Of a DNA stretch of 64,000 bases, positions 62,799 to 64,000 are shown piece by piece. Every line of letters begins with the position of its first letter. Within the stretch, counting starts at the first letter, position 1. This stretch comes from Bog-756 sp963841885. GTDB taxonomy: Bacteria > Actinomycetota > Acidimicrobiia > Acidimicrobiales > RAAP-2. Where the stretch lies: NCBI GenBank assembly GCA_963841885.1, contig CAWJEK010000014.1:186001-250000 (forward strand). The letters run 5' to 3'. The notes beneath the pieces are model-generated. The model made no database searches, was not told the origin of the DNA, and worked only from the letters and a program-made list of their open reading frames with translations. Made by a program: the position numbers and the translations under genes.

Positions 62799-64000
62799 TC
62801 AGCCCACCGAGGGGACGGTGGCCAGGCCCTCCGCGAACCGCTCGTCGGTGACCTCCTCGTCGACCATCCGGCCCGACAGGTAGGAGTCGTAGGCGGCGAG
62901 GTCGAAGTGGCCGTGTCCGCACAGGGCGGTCAGGATGACCTTGTCCTCGCCGCTCTCCTTGCAGGCCAGCGCCTCCCGCACGGCGGCGGCGATGGCGTGG
63001 GTGGGCTCGGGGGCGGGCAGGATGCCCTCGGTCCGCACGAACTGCATGGCCGCCCCGAAGCACTCGGTCTGGGGGATGGCGATGGCCTCCATCAGCCCCA
63101 GCTCGTAGATGTGGGAGATCAGGGGGGCCATGCCGTGGTACCGCAGGCCTCCGGCGTGGATCGGGTCGGGGATGAAGTCGTGGCCCAGCGTGTGCATCTT
63201 CATCAGCGGGGTCATGCCCGCGGTGTCACCGAAGTCGTAGGCGTAGACGCCCCGCGTCAACGACGGGCACGAGGCCGGCTCCACCGCCCGGATCGTCGGG
63301 TTCATCGTCCCGGCCATCTTCTCCCGCAGGAACGGGAAGGCCAGGCCGCCGAAGTTGGAGCCGCCTCCGGTGCACCCCACCAGCAGGTCGGGCGCCCGTT
63401 CGCCGGCCTTGGCCAGCTGCAGCAGGGCCTCCTCGCCGATGATGGTCTGGTGCATCAGCACGTGGTTCAGCACGCTGCCGAGGGCGTAGCGGGTCTCGGG
63501 GTCCGGGGCGGCCACCTCGACGGCCTCGCTGATGGCGATGCCGAGTGATCCGGGGCTGTCCGGGTCGGCCTCCAGGACGGCGCGGCCCGCCGCCGTCAGC
63601 AGGCTCGGCGAGCGGTGGACCTGGCCACCGAAGGCCTCCATCATCAGGCGCCGGTATGGCTTCTGGTCGTAGCTGGCGCCGACTTGCCAGATCTCGCATT
63701 CGAGGTCGAAGAGGGCGCAGGCGAAGGCGAGCGCCGTCCCCCACTGCCCGGCGCCCGTCTCGGTCGTGAGGCGCCGGATCCCCGCCCGGGCGTTGTAGTA
63801 GGCCTGCGGCACCGCGGTGTTCGGCTTGTGGGAGCCGGCCGGGGAGACCCCCTCGTACTTGTAGTAGATCCGGGCCGGCGTCCCGAGAGCCTGCTCGAGT
63901 CGGTGGGCCCGGAAGAGCGGCGTGGGCCTCCACTGCCGGTAGACGTCGAGGACGGCACCGGGGATGTCCACGTAGCGGTCCTGGCTCACCTCCTGGAGGA
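62799..64000 (-). CDS. TrpB2-type tryptophan synthase beta chain (truncated by the window edge)
   Basis: PLP-dependent fold-type II enzyme. PLP lysine in GVSPAGSHKPNTA, phosphate-binding loop VGCTGGGSNFGG, and a substrate region TTETGAGQWGTALAF. The C-terminus is LATVPSVG at 62799. A GTG at 63989 is in frame, but LQEVSQDRYVDIP continues upstream of it, as in full TrpB2 proteins of about 440 residues. The true start therefore lies past 64000. TrpB2 makes tryptophan from indole or phosphoserine-derived intermediates independently of TrpA; some members have other roles. Confidence 0.88.
   Translation of the reverse strand, partial: LQEVSQDRYVDIPGAVLDVYRQWRPTPLFRAHRLEQALGTPARIYYKYEGVSPAGSHKPNTAVPQAYYNARAGIRRLTTETGAGQWGTALAFACALFDLECEIWQVGASYDQKPYRRLMMEAFGGQVHRSPSLLTAAGRAVLEADPDSPGSLGIAISEAVEVAAPDPETRYALGSVLNHVLMHQTIIGEEALLQLAKAGERAPDLLVGCTGGGSNFGGLAFPFLREKMAGTMNPTIRAVEPASCPSLTRGVYAYDFGDTAGMTPLMKMHTLGHDFIPDPIHAGGLRYHGMAPLISHIYELGLMEAIAIPQTECFGAAMQFVRTEGILPAPEPTHAIAAAVREALACKESGEDKVILTALCGHGHFDLAAYDSYLSGRMVDEEVTDERFAEGLATVPSVG

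Overview
The window is very GC-rich DNA (C or G at almost every third codon position) with GTG starts, ATGA/GTGA stop-start overlaps, a resuscitation-promoting-factor gene, a PhoP/PhoR-type two-component system and a mycofactocin locus. This points to an actinomycete. The mycofactocin locus with built-in ETF/FixCX genes, secreted 'GYWLVASDGG' repeat proteins and a DUF6325/SHOCT gene pair suggest the class Acidimicrobiia or a close relative (inference).

Layout. 1-15322: three consecutive giant surface-protein genes built from about 88-residue Ig-like repeats with IPT/TIG domains at the C-terminus. The second and third share a nearly identical 2.03-kb 5' part. 15461-16245: small DUF6325 and SHOCT genes. 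16372-31389: mycofactocin locus. An NDMA-type alcohol dehydrogenase and the TetR regulator MftR lie on the minus strand. On the plus strand, mostly with overlapping ends, follow mftA, mftB, mftC, an OYE-family gene (broken as written), an SDR, a second OYE-family gene, ETF alpha, FixC, FixX, ETF beta, mftE, a second SDR and mftF. No mftD is present. 31390-32063: a less GC-rich regulatory stretch with palindromes, a candidate promoter and a 21-codon leader ORF before an rpf-like gene. 32734-35679: DoxX-like, glyoxalase-fold, cold-shock and lipoprotein-hydrolase genes. 35698-39288 (minus): redox operon of a threonine-rich anchor, ApbE, a ferric-reductase-like membrane protein, a NuoF-like flavoprotein and a 3Fe-4S ferredoxin. 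39655-45773: PhoP-like regulator, sensor kinase, a GT2-GtrA fusion and a GT39 glycosyltransferase. 45782-64000: GNAT, acyl-CoA dehydrogenase, GABA aminotransferase, phosphatase, MmpL transporter, aldehyde dehydrogenase, a MarR-controlled heterodimeric ABC exporter, a secreted repeat protein, small enzymes, and a TrpB2-type gene cut by the right edge.

How it fits together. The mycofactocin block would make the redox peptide cofactor and supply both users (alcohol dehydrogenase, two SDRs) and a route for its electrons (OYE flavoproteins, ETF, FixC/FixX to quinone). PhoP-box-like direct repeats with an 11-bp period precede the phoP-like gene, the divergent redox operon and the glycosyltransferase operon, suggesting one regulon for the cell envelope and redox export.

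Caution. At least ten single-base frame breaks interrupt otherwise well-conserved genes, several at G/C runs. Many may be assembly errors, so gene breakage and the apparent MftR-dehydrogenase fusion should be read with that in mind.
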